From contig JAGQRV010000037.1 of NCBI GenBank assembly GCA_020425125.1, positions 62,001 through 126,000 of the forward strand: a stretch of DNA of 64,000 nt, read 5' to 3'. Source of the stretch: Paracoccaceae bacterium. Its GTDB lineage: Bacteria > Pseudomonadota > Alphaproteobacteria > Rhodobacterales > Rhodobacteraceae. Made by a program: the position numbers and the translations under genes. Shown here one piece after another: positions 17,859 through 27,361 of the stretch. The notes under the pieces are model-generated. The model searched no databases and had not been told where the DNA came from. It was given only the letters and a program-made list of their open reading frames with translations. The first letter of the stretch is position 1, and every line of letters starts with the position of its first letter.

Positions 17859-19190
17859 ATGCACCTAGCCGCCCATTCCCCGGCCGAGGCCCATGCGCCG
17901 AAGCCGATCTACCGTCAGCTCTACTTCCAGGTCCTGACGGCGATCGCCCTCGGCGTCACCGTCGGCCATTTCTGGCCCGAGATCGGCGCCAACCTGAAGC
18001 CCTTGGGCGACGCCTTCGTGAAGCTCGTGAAGATGATCATCGCTCCGGTGATCTTCCTGACGGTAACGACCGGCATCGCCGGCATGTCCGATCTCAAGAA
18101 GGTCGGCCGGGTGGCGGGCAAGGCCTTCGCCTATTTCCTGACGTTCTCGACCCTCGCGCTGGTCGTCGGCCTGATCGTCGGGAACGTGATCCAGCCCGGG
18201 GCGGGTCTCAACATCGACCCCGCAACGCTCGACGGCGCGGCCGTGGCGGATTACGCATCCAGGGCGCATGACACTACGGTGGTCGGCTTTCTCACCGGCA
18301 TCATCCCGCAAACCGTGGTCGGTGCCTTCGCCTCCGGCGACATTCTTCAGGTCCTGTTCTTCTCTGTCCTTTTCGGTGTCGCCCTTGCCGCAGTGGGCGA
18401 GCGCGGTGCGCCGGTCCTGAACTTCCTGCAGGCCCTGACGACCCCGATGTTCAAGCTCGTCGAAATCCTGATGAAGGCCGCCCCGATCGGCGCCTTCGGC
18501 GCGATGTCCTTCACCATCGGCAAGTATGGCATCGGCTCGGTCATCAACCTCGCGATGCTGGTCGGCACCTTCTACCTGACGGCGCTGATCTTCGTGCTCG
18601 GCGTCCTCGGCGCGGTGGCCTGGGCAAACGGGTTCTCGATCCTGAAGCTGATCCGCTACCTCAAGGAAGAACTGCTTCTGGTTCTCGGCACCTCGTCGTC
18701 CGAGGCCGCGCTGCCCTCGCTGATGGAGAAGCTGGAGCGTGCCGGTGCGAAGCGGTCCGTGGTGGGTCTGGTGGTTCCGACCGGCTATTCCTTCAACCTC
18801 GACGGCACCAACATCTACATGACGCTAGCCGCACTCTTCATTGCCCAGGCCTGCGGCATCCACCTGGCAATCGGCGACCAGATCCTGCTGCTGCTCGTCG
18901 CCATGTTGTCCTCGAAGGGCGCGGCGGGGATCACCGGCGCCGGCTTCATCACCCTGGCCGCGACCCTATCGGTTGTACCGTCGGTGCCGGTCGCCGGGAT
19001 GGCGCTGATCCTCGGCGTGGACCGGTTCATGTCCGAAGTGCGGGCGCTGACCAATTTCGTCGGCAATGCCGTGGCGACGCTGGTCGTGGCCCGCTGGGAG
19101 GGCGAGCTGGACCGGGACCGCCTGGAGGCGGTGCTCAGCGGCAAGGTCGAGATCGACGAGGAAGGCATCCCGCTGGCCGACGCCGCCTGA
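17859..19190 (+). CDS. dctA: C4-dicarboxylate:cation symporter
   Basis: A 443-residue inner-membrane transporter of the DAACS family. Recognisable elements are [20 protein letters not shown] near the N terminus, [18 protein letters not shown] (serine-rich re-entrant loop), [20 protein letters not shown] and [20 protein letters not shown]. It imports succinate, malate, fumarate and similar acids. It is expressed from a sigma-54 promoter under DctBD. The length is that of typical DctA. Confidence 0.95.
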   Translation: MHLAAHSPAEAHAPKPIYRQLYFQVLTAIALGVTVGHFWPEIGANLKPLGDAFVKLVKMIIAPVIFLTVTTGIAGMSDLKKVGRVAGKAFAYFLTFSTLALVVGLIVGNVIQPGAGLNIDPATLDGAAVADYASRAHDTTVVGFLTGIIPQTVVGAFASGDILQVLFFSVLFGVALAAVGERGAPVLNFLQALTTPMFKLVEILMKAAPIGAFGAMSFTIGKYGIGSVINLAMLVGTFYLTALIFVLGVLGAVAWANGFSILKLIRYLKEELLLVLGTSSSEAALPSLMEKLERAGAKRSVVGLVVPTGYSFNLDGTNIYMTLAALFIAQACGIHLAIGDQILLLLVAMLSSKGAAGITGAGFITLAATLSVVPSVPVAGMALILGVDRFMSEVRALTNFVGNAVATLVVARWEGELDRDRLEAVLSGKVEIDEEGIPLADAA

Positions 19191-19219
19191 GCGCCGTCCA
19201 CCATTTCCTACACCGGATC

Positions 19220-19242
19220 GGGGCCGCGGCAGCGGCCCCTTT
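19220..19242 (+). terminator. Terminator-like hairpin after dctA
   Basis: GGGGCCGC pairs with GCGGCCCC around GGCA, followed by TTTC. It lies 29 bp past the dctA stop and between two convergent genes (dctA and bhcR), so it may serve both. Confidence 0.7.
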
Positions 19243-19275
19243 CGCGTCTGCATCCGCGTCCTGCACCGTAGAAAC

Positions 19276-20118
19276 TCACGATCGGAGCGGCGCCCCGATC
19301 CGCCGCGACACCTCGTCCGCCGCTGTGCGGACGGCGGCACCGATCTCGGCAATCCGCATGTCGGACATGCGCGAGGTCGGACCGGAGACCGAGATTCCGG
19401 CAACGGCCTCGCCATGCACATCCCGGATCGCCGCAGCCACACAGCGCATCCCCTCGGTCCGCTCCTCGTCGTCGACCGCATATCCCTGCGCCCGGGACCG
19501 GCCCAGGTCGTCGCGCAAGCGGTCCGGTGCGGTCAGGGTCTTGACCGTAAACCGCGCCAGATCTGCCGTCCCGAGGAATGAATCCAGCCGGGCGGCATCC
19601 CACCCCGCAAGCAACGCCTTGCCGATCCCGGAGGCGTGCAGCGGCGACACCGTACCCGGCGGAAAGAAGGCCCGGATCACCTCGTGTGTCTCGACCTGGC
19701 TTACGAACAGCACGCTCCCCTTCCATTCGACACCCAGATTCGAGGTCTCTCCCGTCGCCTGCATCAGCCCATGCATGGTGCCACGGCTGCGGCTAAGTAA
19801 GTTGCTGCGGCGCAGGAAGGCCGAACCGACCCGAAACGCCGCCGGGCCCACATGCCATTCCTGACGCTCCGCACTGAGTTCGGCGAATTCCCGTGCTTCC
19901 AGCGTGGCGAGGACTCGGTGCATGGTGGCGACCGACTGGCCGAGCGCCCGTGCGATCTCGCTCAGCGACAGTCCTTCATGCGCGGCGAGCAGCTGCATGA
20001 CCTCAAGCGCCCGGTCCAGTGCCTGGATCGTGGTCTGTCCGGGTTCGCTGTTGAAACCGCGCGGGCGTCCCCGGCGACTCGGTTCTGGGGGCACTGGGTT
20101 GGCTCCGGGCCGCGTCAT
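19276..20118 (-). CDS. bhcR: IclR-family regulator of the beta-hydroxyaspartate cycle
   Basis: A 280-residue IclR protein. The winged helix at about 25-90 contains LSLSEIARALGQSVATMHR, and the effector domain contains GTVSPLHASGIGKALLA and GISVSGPTSRMSD. An IclR gene divergent from bhcABCD is the conserved arrangement in Paracoccus-type clusters, where BhcR activates the operon and responds to glyoxylate. The identification rests on that neighbourhood. Confidence 0.9.
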   Translation of the reverse strand: MTRPGANPVPPEPSRRGRPRGFNSEPGQTTIQALDRALEVMQLLAAHEGLSLSEIARALGQSVATMHRVLATLEAREFAELSAERQEWHVGPAAFRVGSAFLRRSNLLSRSRGTMHGLMQATGETSNLGVEWKGSVLFVSQVETHEVIRAFFPPGTVSPLHASGIGKALLAGWDAARLDSFLGTADLARFTVKTLTAPDRLRDDLGRSRAQGYAVDDEERTEGMRCVAAAIRDVHGEAVAGISVSGPTSRMSDMRIAEIGAAVRTAADEVSRRIGAPLRS

Positions 20119-20297
20119 CGCTACAAATTATGGGATTACAGAAAACCATTTCGGTCAATGAAAAATTCAAGCGTCTGATATATAGTATGTATTTGACATT
20201 TTTCGGCTGAAGAAATTCATTTTCAAGAAAATTTTCCGCCCCGATGCCCTCTGCTATCTTGCCTTCGAAACGACTCGGACGGTGGAGGAGGCAGATC
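20119..20297. promoter_or_regulatory. bhcR-bhcA divergent control region
   Basis: This 179-bp gap is markedly AT-rich for the window. It has two inverted repeats, TGAA-N3-TTCA at 20159-20169 and TGAA-N4-TTCA at 20208-20219, and a palindrome GAAAATTTTC at 20227-20236. A -35-like TTGACA is at 20193-20198, with the second repeat in the place of the -10 region. These are candidate BhcR sites. A strong GGAGGAGG precedes bhcA. Confidence 0.55.
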
Positions 20298-21488
20298 ATG
20301 TACATGCAGAACCCGGTGTTCATTCCCGGCCCGACCAACATGCCGGAAGTGCTGCGGCGCGCCGTCGACATGCCGACGCTCGACCATCGGTCGGCGCTTT
20401 TCGCCGAAATCCTGCACCCGGCGCTGCGGGGGGTGAAGGCGGTGCTGAAAACCGAGACGGCGGAGATCTTCGTCTTCCCGTCAACCGGCACCGGCGGCTG
20501 GGAAACCGCAATCACCAACACACTGTCGCCCGGCGACCGGATCCTTGCCGCGCGCAACGGCATGTTCTCGCAGCGCTGGATCGACATGTGCCAGCGCCAC
20601 GGTCTCGACGTGACGGTGGTCGAGACGCCCTGGGGCGACGGCATTCCTGCAGACCGGTTCGAGGAGATTCTGACCGCCGACCGGTCGCATGAGATCAAAG
20701 CTGTCCTCGCCACCCACAACGAGACCGCCACCGGCGTGCGCTCGGACATCGCCGCGGTGCGCCGTGCTCTCGATGCCGCGGGGCATCCGGCGCTGCTCTA
20801 TGTCGATGGGGTCAGTTCGATCGCCTCGATGGACTTCCGGATGGACGAATGGGGCGTCGATATCGCCGTCACCGGCTCGCAGAAGGGCTTCATGCTGCCG
20901 GCGGGGCTGGCGATCACCGCCTTCTCGCCGCGCGCCCTGGCGCTGGTCGACACCGCCAAGCTGCCGCGGACCTTTTTCGACATCCGGGACATGCGCCGGG
21001 GCTATGCCGCGAACGGCTATCCCTACACGCCCGCAGTCGGGCTGCTGAACGGACTGAAGCTGTCGACCGAGCTTCTGCTGGCCGAAGGCCTCGACGCAGT
21101 CTTCGCCCGTCACCGGCGCATTGCCGACGGCGTTCGGGCGGCAGTCCGTGCCTGGGGGATGGAGCTTTGCGCCACGGCGCCCGCGCTCCATTCGGACACG
21201 GTCAGCGCGGTGCGGACGCCTGCGGGGTTCGATGCCACGGCCCTCGTCACCCACGCCGCCACGGTCTATGATGTGGCTTTCGGCGTTGGCTTGGGCGAAG
21301 TTGCGGGCAAGGTCTTCCGGATCGGCCATCTCGGCCATCTGACCGACGTCATGGCATTGTCGGGTCTCGCCACAGCCGAGATGTGCATGGCCGATCTCGG
21401 CCTGCCGGTCCGCTTGGGGTCGGGCGTCGCAGCGGCGCAGGAGACCTACCGCGCCACCGCCGCCACAAGCGCCAGAAAGGCCGCATGA
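20298..21488 (+). CDS. bhcA: Aspartate-glyoxylate aminotransferase
   Basis: A 396-residue class V PLP aminotransferase of the serine-glyoxylate aminotransferase type, with FIPGPTNMPEVLRRA at the N terminus and PLP lysine Lys196 in VTGSQKGFMLP. In the beta-hydroxyaspartate cycle BhcA converts glyoxylate and aspartate to glycine and oxaloacetate. The ATG at 20298 follows GGAGGAGG. The stop overlaps the bhcB start. First gene of bhcABCD. Confidence 0.93.
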   Translation: MYMQNPVFIPGPTNMPEVLRRAVDMPTLDHRSALFAEILHPALRGVKAVLKTETAEIFVFPSTGTGGWETAITNTLSPGDRILAARNGMFSQRWIDMCQRHGLDVTVVETPWGDGIPADRFEEILTADRSHEIKAVLATHNETATGVRSDIAAVRRALDAAGHPALLYVDGVSSIASMDFRMDEWGVDIAVTGSQKGFMLPAGLAITAFSPRALALVDTAKLPRTFFDIRDMRRGYAANGYPYTPAVGLLNGLKLSTELLLAEGLDAVFARHRRIADGVRAAVRAWGMELCATAPALHSDTVSAVRTPAGFDATALVTHAATVYDVAFGVGLGEVAGKVFRIGHLGHLTDVMALSGLATAEMCMADLGLPVRLGSGVAAAQETYRATAATSARKAA

Positions 21489-22459
21489 TGAAGGACATCG
21501 CCGGAATGCAGATCCCCACATACGACGACGTCGTGGCGGCGCATGCGCGCATCGCGCCGCATATCCACCGCACCCCGGTTCTGACCTCACGGATGCTGAA
21601 CGACCTGACCGGGGCCGAGCTGTTCTTCAAGTGCGAGAACTTCCAGAAGGCCGGGGCCTTCAAGGCGCGGGGCGCATCGAACGCGGTGTTCGGGCTGTCC
21701 GATGCCGGGGCCGCCAACGGGGTCGCCACGCATTCCTCGGGCAATCACGGCTCCTGCCTCAGCTTCGCCGCGGGCCGGCGCGGAATTCCCTGCACCGTGG
21801 TCATGCCGCGCACCGCGCCGCAGGCCAAGAAGGATGCCGTCCGGGGCTATGGCGCACGCGTGGTGGAGTGCGAACCCTCCACCTCCTCGCGCGAGGCGGT
21901 CTTTGCCGAGGTCGTGGCCGAGACCGGCGCCGAGTTCGTCCATCCCTACAATGACCCTCGCGTGATCGCAGGCCAGGGCACCTGCGCGCGCGAACTGATC
22001 GACGAGGTCGAGGGGCTCGACGCGGTCATCGCCCCGATCGGCGGCGGCGGGATGGTCTCGGGCACCTGCCTGACGCTCTCGGCGCTGGCGCCAAGCATGA
22101 AGATCTACGCCGCCGAACCCGAACAGGCAGACGATGCGATGCGCAGCTTCCGTGCGGGGCACATCATCGCCGACGACGCGCCCGAGACCGTGGCCGACGG
22201 GCTCAAGGTGCCGCTGAAGGAGCTGACCTGGCATTTCGTGAAGACCTATGTGACCGACATCCTGACCGCTTCGGACCCCGAGATCGTCGAGGCGATGAAG
22301 CTGATCTGGAAACGCATGAAGATCGTGATGGAGCCGAGCTCGGCCGTGCCGCTTGCCACCATCCTGAAGAACCCAGAGACGTTCCGCGGCAAGCGCGTGG
22401 GCGTCATCGTCACCGGCGGCAATGTCGACCTTGACCGGCTGCCCTGGATGACCCGCTGA
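21485..22459 (+). CDS. bhcB: Beta-hydroxyaspartate dehydratase
   Basis: A 324-residue fold-type II PLP enzyme of the threonine dehydratase/serine racemase group. PLP lysine Lys60 is in FKCENFQKAGAFKARGA, and the glycine-rich phosphate loop is GGGGMVSG. In the cycle it dehydrates (2R,3S)-beta-hydroxyaspartate to iminosuccinate. Its gene sits between bhcA and bhcC, which separates it from ordinary threonine dehydratases. The start overlaps the bhcA stop (ATGATG). Confidence 0.93.
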   Translation: MMKDIAGMQIPTYDDVVAAHARIAPHIHRTPVLTSRMLNDLTGAELFFKCENFQKAGAFKARGASNAVFGLSDAGAANGVATHSSGNHGSCLSFAAGRRGIPCTVVMPRTAPQAKKDAVRGYGARVVECEPSTSSREAVFAEVVAETGAEFVHPYNDPRVIAGQGTCARELIDEVEGLDAVIAPIGGGGMVSGTCLTLSALAPSMKIYAAEPEQADDAMRSFRAGHIIADDAPETVADGLKVPLKELTWHFVKTYVTDILTASDPEIVEAMKLIWKRMKIVMEPSSAVPLATILKNPETFRGKRVGVIVTGGNVDLDRLPWMTR

Positions 22460-22473
22460 ACGGAGGATCCGAC

Positions 22474-23637
22474 ATGAACGCACCCGCCAATTTCAACGAA
22501 CTGGAGGTCGGCTACGACATCCCCGCCCTGCCCGGCATGGACGAGGCCGAGATCCAGACGCCCTGCCTGATCCTCGACCTGGACGCGCTGGAGCGCAACA
22601 TCCGCAAGATGGGCGACTACGCGGCGTCACACGGCATGCGCCACCGTGCTCACGGCAAGATGCACAAATCCGTGGACGTGCTGAAGCTGCAGGAGCGCCT
22701 CGGCGGTGCGGTCGGGGTCTGCTGCCAGAAGGTCAGCGAAGCCGAGGTCTTCGCCCGCGGCGGCATCAAGGACATCCTGGTGTCGAACCAGGTCCGCGAT
22801 CCCCTGAAGATCGACCGGCTGGCGCGGATGCCGAAGCTGGGCTGCCGGGTAATCGTCTGCGTCGACGATGTCGCCAACGTGGCGGACCTGTCCGCAGCCG
22901 CCGAGCGCCACGGCATCCGACTTGACGTGTTCGTCGAGATCGATTGCGGCGCAGGGCGCTGCGGCGTGACCTCGGCCGACGCCGTGGTCGAGATCGCAAA
23001 AGCCGTGGACGCTGCCCCGGGGCTGCATTTCGCCGGCATCCAGGCCTATCAGGGCGCGATGCAGCATCTCGACTCGTACGCCGACCGCAAGGCGAAGCTC
23101 GATGCCGCGATCGCACAGGTGAAGGAAGCGGTCGCCGCGCTTGAAGCTGTCGGGCTCAAACCCGAACTGGTCTCGGGCGGCGGCACGGGGTCCTACTATT
23201 TCGAAAGCGCCTCGGGTGTCTACAACGAGCTTCAATGCGGGTCCTACGCCTTCATGGATGCGGATTACGGACGCATCCACGATGCCGACGGCAACCGAAT
23301 TGACCGGGGCGAGTGGGAAAACGCGCTGTTCATCCTGACCAGCGTGATGAGCCATGCCAAGCCGGGCAAGGCGATCTGCGATGCGGGGCTCAAGGCGCAG
23401 TCGGTCGATTCCGGCCTGCCGGTGATCTTCGGGCGGGACGACGTGACATACGTGAAGTGTTCCGACGAACACGGCGTGATCGACGACCCGAACGGCGCCC
23501 TGAAAGTCAATGACAAGCTGCGCCTGGTGCCCGGGCATTGCGACCCGACCTGCAACGTCCATGACTGGTATGTCGGCGTCAGGGGAGGCAAGGTGGAGCT
23601 GGTCTGGCCGGTCTCGGCTCGCGGCAAGGCCTACTGA
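22474..23637 (+). CDS. bhcC: Beta-hydroxyaspartate aldolase
   Basis: A 387-residue fold-type III PLP enzyme of the D-threonine aldolase/DSD1 family. The PLP lysine is Lys62 in RAHGKMHKS. Other family elements are EIDCGAGRCGV, SGGGTGSYYFE and the metal-site region VPGHCDPTCNVHD near the C terminus. It condenses glycine with glyoxylate to (2R,3S)-beta-hydroxyaspartate. GGAGGATC precedes the ATG, 14 bp after bhcB. Confidence 0.94.
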   Translation: MNAPANFNELEVGYDIPALPGMDEAEIQTPCLILDLDALERNIRKMGDYAASHGMRHRAHGKMHKSVDVLKLQERLGGAVGVCCQKVSEAEVFARGGIKDILVSNQVRDPLKIDRLARMPKLGCRVIVCVDDVANVADLSAAAERHGIRLDVFVEIDCGAGRCGVTSADAVVEIAKAVDAAPGLHFAGIQAYQGAMQHLDSYADRKAKLDAAIAQVKEAVAALEAVGLKPELVSGGGTGSYYFESASGVYNELQCGSYAFMDADYGRIHDADGNRIDRGEWENALFILTSVMSHAKPGKAICDAGLKAQSVDSGLPVIFGRDDVTYVKCSDEHGVIDDPNGALKVNDKLRLVPGHCDPTCNVHDWYVGVRGGKVELVWPVSARGKAY

Positions 23638-23675
23638 CCGGGGCACCGCCCCAGCGACCGAACGGAGGCGCGCCG

Positions 23676-24641
23676 ATGCATATCGTCCCTGAATCCGAGA
23701 TCGCCGGGCTGGTCTCGCGCGCCGATTGCTTCGACGCGGTCGAGAAGGTCTTCGCCGCCACGGCGCGCGGTGCGGCGGTGAATTTCCCGGTGATCCGCGA
23801 GTCGCTCGGCCATGCCGACGCGCTTTACGGGTTCAAGTCCGGCTTTGACCGCGACAGCCTCGCGCTGGGTCTGAAATCGGGCGGCTACTGGCCGCACAAT
23901 TCCGCGCGCGGGCTGACCAATCACCAGTCGACGGTTTTCCTGTTCGACGCCGATACCGGGCGCTGCCGGGCGGTCGTGGGCGGGAACCTGCTGACCGCGC
24001 TCCGCACGGCTGCCGCCGCCGCCGTGTCGGTAAAGCATCTGGCGCGTCCCGACGCCGAGGTCCTTGGGATCCTCGGCGCCGGTCATCAATCGGCCTTCCA
24101 GCTTCGCGCGGTGGCCGAACAGCGCCGGTTCCGGCGCGTGATCGGCTGGAACCGCCATCCCGCGGCCCTTTCACGGCTGCAATCCGTTGCCGACGACCTC
24201 GGGCTGCCGTTCGAGGCGGTGGATCTCGACCGGCTCGGGGCCGAAGCCGACGTGATCGTCACCATTGTCTCGTCCTACGCTCCAATCCTGACCGCCGCGC
24301 AGGTCCGCCCGGGGACCCACCTTGCCTGCATGGGCACCGACACCAAGGGAAAGCAGGAGGTCGAAGCCGAACTGGTCGCAAGGGCGACGGTCTTTACCGA
24401 CGAGATCGTCCAGTCGATCACAATCGGCGAATGCCAGCATGCGGTGGCGCGCGGGCTCATTGGCGAGACTGGCATTTCCGAGCTGGGTGCGGTCGTCAAC
24501 GGCACCCATCCTGGCCGCAGGTCGGCCGAGGAAATCACCCTCTATGACGGCACCGGCATCGGCCTTCAGGATCTCGCTGTCGCCGCCGCCGCTGTCGACC
24601 TGGCGATCCGTAAGGGTGTGGCGATCGAGGTCGACGTCTGA
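23676..24641 (+). CDS. bhcD: Iminosuccinate reductase (ornithine cyclodeaminase family)
   Basis: A 321-residue protein of the ornithine cyclodeaminase/mu-crystallin family with the Rossmann motif VLGILGAGHQSAFQ and the substrate region GFKSGFDRDSLALGLKSGG. In the cycle it reduces iminosuccinate to aspartate with NADH, closing the loop. It is the last bhc gene. The 116-bp gap to glcD has no clear terminator, so read-through into the glycolate oxidase genes is possible. Confidence 0.93.
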   Translation: MHIVPESEIAGLVSRADCFDAVEKVFAATARGAAVNFPVIRESLGHADALYGFKSGFDRDSLALGLKSGGYWPHNSARGLTNHQSTVFLFDADTGRCRAVVGGNLLTALRTAAAAAVSVKHLARPDAEVLGILGAGHQSAFQLRAVAEQRRFRRVIGWNRHPAALSRLQSVADDLGLPFEAVDLDRLGAEADVIVTIVSSYAPILTAAQVRPGTHLACMGTDTKGKQEVEAELVARATVFTDEIVQSITIGECQHAVARGLIGETGISELGAVVNGTHPGRRSAEEITLYDGTGIGLQDLAVAAAAVDLAIRKGVAIEVDV

Positions 24642-24757
24642 AAGCTGAGGACACGGCCTCCCGCATGATGCCGGTCGCACCGCACGCGGCGACTTGCTAG
24701 GCTCGGCCAGAGTCGCGGTCACGGGAAATCGCCGCGGCGCGCCGGAAGGAGGGGGAC

Positions 24758-26218
24758 ATGTCCAGCATCGCGATGCCATTGCCCGACGCGGGTCTCCTTG
24801 CCGCGAAAGACCGGATCGTGCGGGCGCTGACCGAGGCCCTGCCCCCCGAAACCGTGATCTTCGACCCGGCCGAGACCCGCGCCTATGAATGCGACGCGCT
24901 GACCGCCTACCGCTGCCCGCCGCTCGCCGTTGTGCTGCCCCGCTCCACCGAGGAAGTGGCGACCGCGATGCGGCTGTGCCATGCGGCGGGCGTGAAGGTC
25001 GTGCCACGCGGCGCAGGGACCTCGCTTGCCGGCGGCGCCCTGCCGACCGCGGACAGCGTCATCATCGGTGTCGCCCGGTTGAACCGCATCCTCGAAACCG
25101 ATTTCGACAACCGTTTCGTGCGCGTCGAAACCGGCGTGACCAATCTTTCGGTCACCGGGGCGATCGTTGCCGACGGCTTCTTCTACGCGCCGGACCCGTC
25201 TTCGCAACTCGCCTGCACCATCGCCGGCAACATCGCCAACAATTCCGGTGGCGCGCACTGCCTGCGCTATGGCGTGACCGCCAACAACCTGCTCGGGGTC
25301 CGCATGGTGATGGCGGATGGCGAGATCGTCGAACTGGGCGGCCCGTATCTGGAGCCGGAGGGGCTCGACCTTCTGGGCCTTGTCTGCGGATCGGAGGGCC
25401 AGCTTGGCATCGTCACCGAAGCGACCTTGCGGATCCTGCCCTCCCCCGAAGGCGCGCGGCCGGTGCTGATCGGCTTCGACAATGCCGAGGTCGCGGGCGA
25501 ATGCGTGGCGCGCATCATCCGCTCGGGCGTGCTGCCGGTGGCCATCGAGTACATGGACCGCATCTGCATCGAAGCGGTCGAAGCCTTCACCCATGCGGGC
25601 TATCCGATGTGCGAGGCCCTGCTGATCGTCGAGGTCGAGGGGGCCGAAGCCGAGATCGCCGAACAGCTCGCCACGGTCGAACAGATCGCCCGCGGCCTCG
25701 ATCCGGTCGAGTTCCGCCTCAGCCGCGGCGCCGAGGAAGCGGCGCTGATCTGGAAGGGACGGAAATCCGCCTTCGGCGCCATGGGCCAGATCAACGACTA
25801 CATGTGCCTCGACGGGACGGTGCCGGTCTCGGCCCTGCCCGCAACGCTACGCCGGATCGGTGAATTGTCGAAGGCGCACGGGCTCGACGTCGCAAATGTC
25901 TTCCATGCCGGCGATGGCAACATGCACCCGCTGATCCTCTACGATGCCAACACGCCCGGCGATCAGGACCGGGCCGAAGTGCTCGGTGCCGAGATACTGC
26001 GTGTCTGCGTCGAGGCGGGCGGATGTCTGACCGGCGAGCATGGTGTGGGCATCGAGAAGCGCGAGCTGATGCACGAACAGTTCGCCGCGGCGGATCTGGA
26101 GATCCAGATGCAGGTCAAGGACGTCTTCGATCCCGGCTGGCTGCTCAACCCTGCCAAGGTCTTTCCTCTCGACGCCAGTGCCCCGCGCCGCGACCCGAAA
26201 GCCGGGGAGCGCGCATGA
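24758..26218 (+). CDS. glcD: Glycolate oxidase, FAD-linked subunit GlcD
   Basis: A 486-residue FAD enzyme of the PCMH type. The FAD-binding domain has VPRGAGTSLAGGALP, and the C-terminal oxidase domain has NVFHAGDGNMHPLILYD and GGCLTGEHGVGIEKR. It oxidises glycolate to glyoxylate together with GlcE and GlcF. AAGGAGGGGG precedes the ATG. The stop overlaps the glcE start (ATGA). Following bhcABCD directly, it supplies the cycle's substrate. Confidence 0.94.
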   Translation: MSSIAMPLPDAGLLAAKDRIVRALTEALPPETVIFDPAETRAYECDALTAYRCPPLAVVLPRSTEEVATAMRLCHAAGVKVVPRGAGTSLAGGALPTADSVIIGVARLNRILETDFDNRFVRVETGVTNLSVTGAIVADGFFYAPDPSSQLACTIAGNIANNSGGAHCLRYGVTANNLLGVRMVMADGEIVELGGPYLEPEGLDLLGLVCGSEGQLGIVTEATLRILPSPEGARPVLIGFDNAEVAGECVARIIRSGVLPVAIEYMDRICIEAVEAFTHAGYPMCEALLIVEVEGAEAEIAEQLATVEQIARGLDPVEFRLSRGAEEAALIWKGRKSAFGAMGQINDYMCLDGTVPVSALPATLRRIGELSKAHGLDVANVFHAGDGNMHPLILYDANTPGDQDRAEVLGAEILRVCVEAGGCLTGEHGVGIEKRELMHEQFAAADLEIQMQVKDVFDPGWLLNPAKVFPLDASAPRRDPKAGERA

Positions 26219-27348
26219 CAGACATGGCGACGCGTCCCGGCGACGAGGCCGAACTGGCGGTCACGATCCGCGACGCCGCTGCGTCAGGCACGCCGCTCTT
26301 CATTCGCGGCGGTGGCACCAGGACCGTCGCGGCACCAATTCCGGACAATGCCCGTCATGTCTCGCTCGCGGGGCTCTCGGGCATCCGCATCTACGATCCC
26401 GGCGCGCTGACTCTGGTCGCCGCCGCCGGCACCCCGATGCACGAGATCGACGCGCTTCTGGCGTCCGAGAACCAGTCCCTGCCCTTCGAGCCGATGGACC
26501 ACCGCGCCATCCTCGGCACGAATGGCGCGCCCACCATCGGCGGCGCCGTCGCCACGAATGCGTCGGGACCGCGCCGGGTCGCTGCCGGCGCTTGCCGCGA
26601 CCATCTTCTCGGCGTCCGCTTCGTCGACGGCAGCGGCCAGATCATCCGAAGCGGCGGGCGGGTGATGAAGAACGTCACCGGACTCGACCTTGGCAAGCTC
26701 CTCTGCGGTGCGGGCGGTACGCTCGGTGTGCTGACCGAAGTGGCGCTCAAGGTGCTCCCTGCCCCGCGCCTCGGCACGACGCTCTCTTATCCCGATCGCG
26801 ACCGGTCAGCGGCCGTGACGCTCTTTTGCGACGCGCTGCGGACCCCGTTCGAGATTTCCGGAGCGGCCTGGCGCGACGGCACGGCCCATCTCAGGATCGA
26901 GGGCAGCGACACCCAGGTCGCCTACCGCCGCGAGCGGCTGCTGGCCCGGTTCGGCGCTGCGGAAGTGATCGAGGGCGCCGCCCATGCGGATTTGTGGCGA
27001 GGTTTCCGAGACGTGACTCATTTCGCCGGCCCCGGCGATCTCTGGCGCATCGTCGCCCGGCCCACCGATGCCCCGGCCATCTGCGCCGCGCTCCGCGACC
27101 GGCTCGGTGCGGCGACCTCGCTCGACTGGGGCGGCGGGCTGATCTGGGCGGCCGGACCGGATCTTGCCCCCAGCGCCGTCCAGAACTGCCTGACCGGCGC
27201 AAAGGGACACGCGCGGCGGCTGCGCCCCCCGGCCGGGGCCGCCCCGGTAGCCGAGACCACCGCGCCGCGCGTCGCCGCCGTCTCGCGCGCCCTCAAGGAC
27301 CGCTTCGACCCGGCACATATCCTCAACCCGCGTCTCGCCGCGATGTGA
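26215..27348 (+). CDS. glcE: Glycolate oxidase, FAD-binding subunit GlcE
   Basis: A 377-residue protein with a single FAD-binding PCMH domain (PLFIRGGGTRTV, NGAPTIGGAVATNASGPRRV, GGRVMKNVTGLDLGKLLCG). It is shorter than GlcD and lacks the oxidase C-terminal module, as expected for GlcE. The start at 26215 overlaps the glcD stop; 13 bp separate it from glcF. Confidence 0.93.
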   Translation: MTDMATRPGDEAELAVTIRDAAASGTPLFIRGGGTRTVAAPIPDNARHVSLAGLSGIRIYDPGALTLVAAAGTPMHEIDALLASENQSLPFEPMDHRAILGTNGAPTIGGAVATNASGPRRVAAGACRDHLLGVRFVDGSGQIIRSGGRVMKNVTGLDLGKLLCGAGGTLGVLTEVALKVLPAPRLGTTLSYPDRDRSAAVTLFCDALRTPFEISGAAWRDGTAHLRIEGSDTQVAYRRERLLARFGAAEVIEGAAHADLWRGFRDVTHFAGPGDLWRIVARPTDAPAICAALRDRLGAATSLDWGGGLIWAAGPDLAPSAVQNCLTGAKGHARRLRPPAGAAPVAETTAPRVAAVSRALKDRFDPAHILNPRLAAM

Positions 27349-27361
27349 CGAGCCAGCCGCC

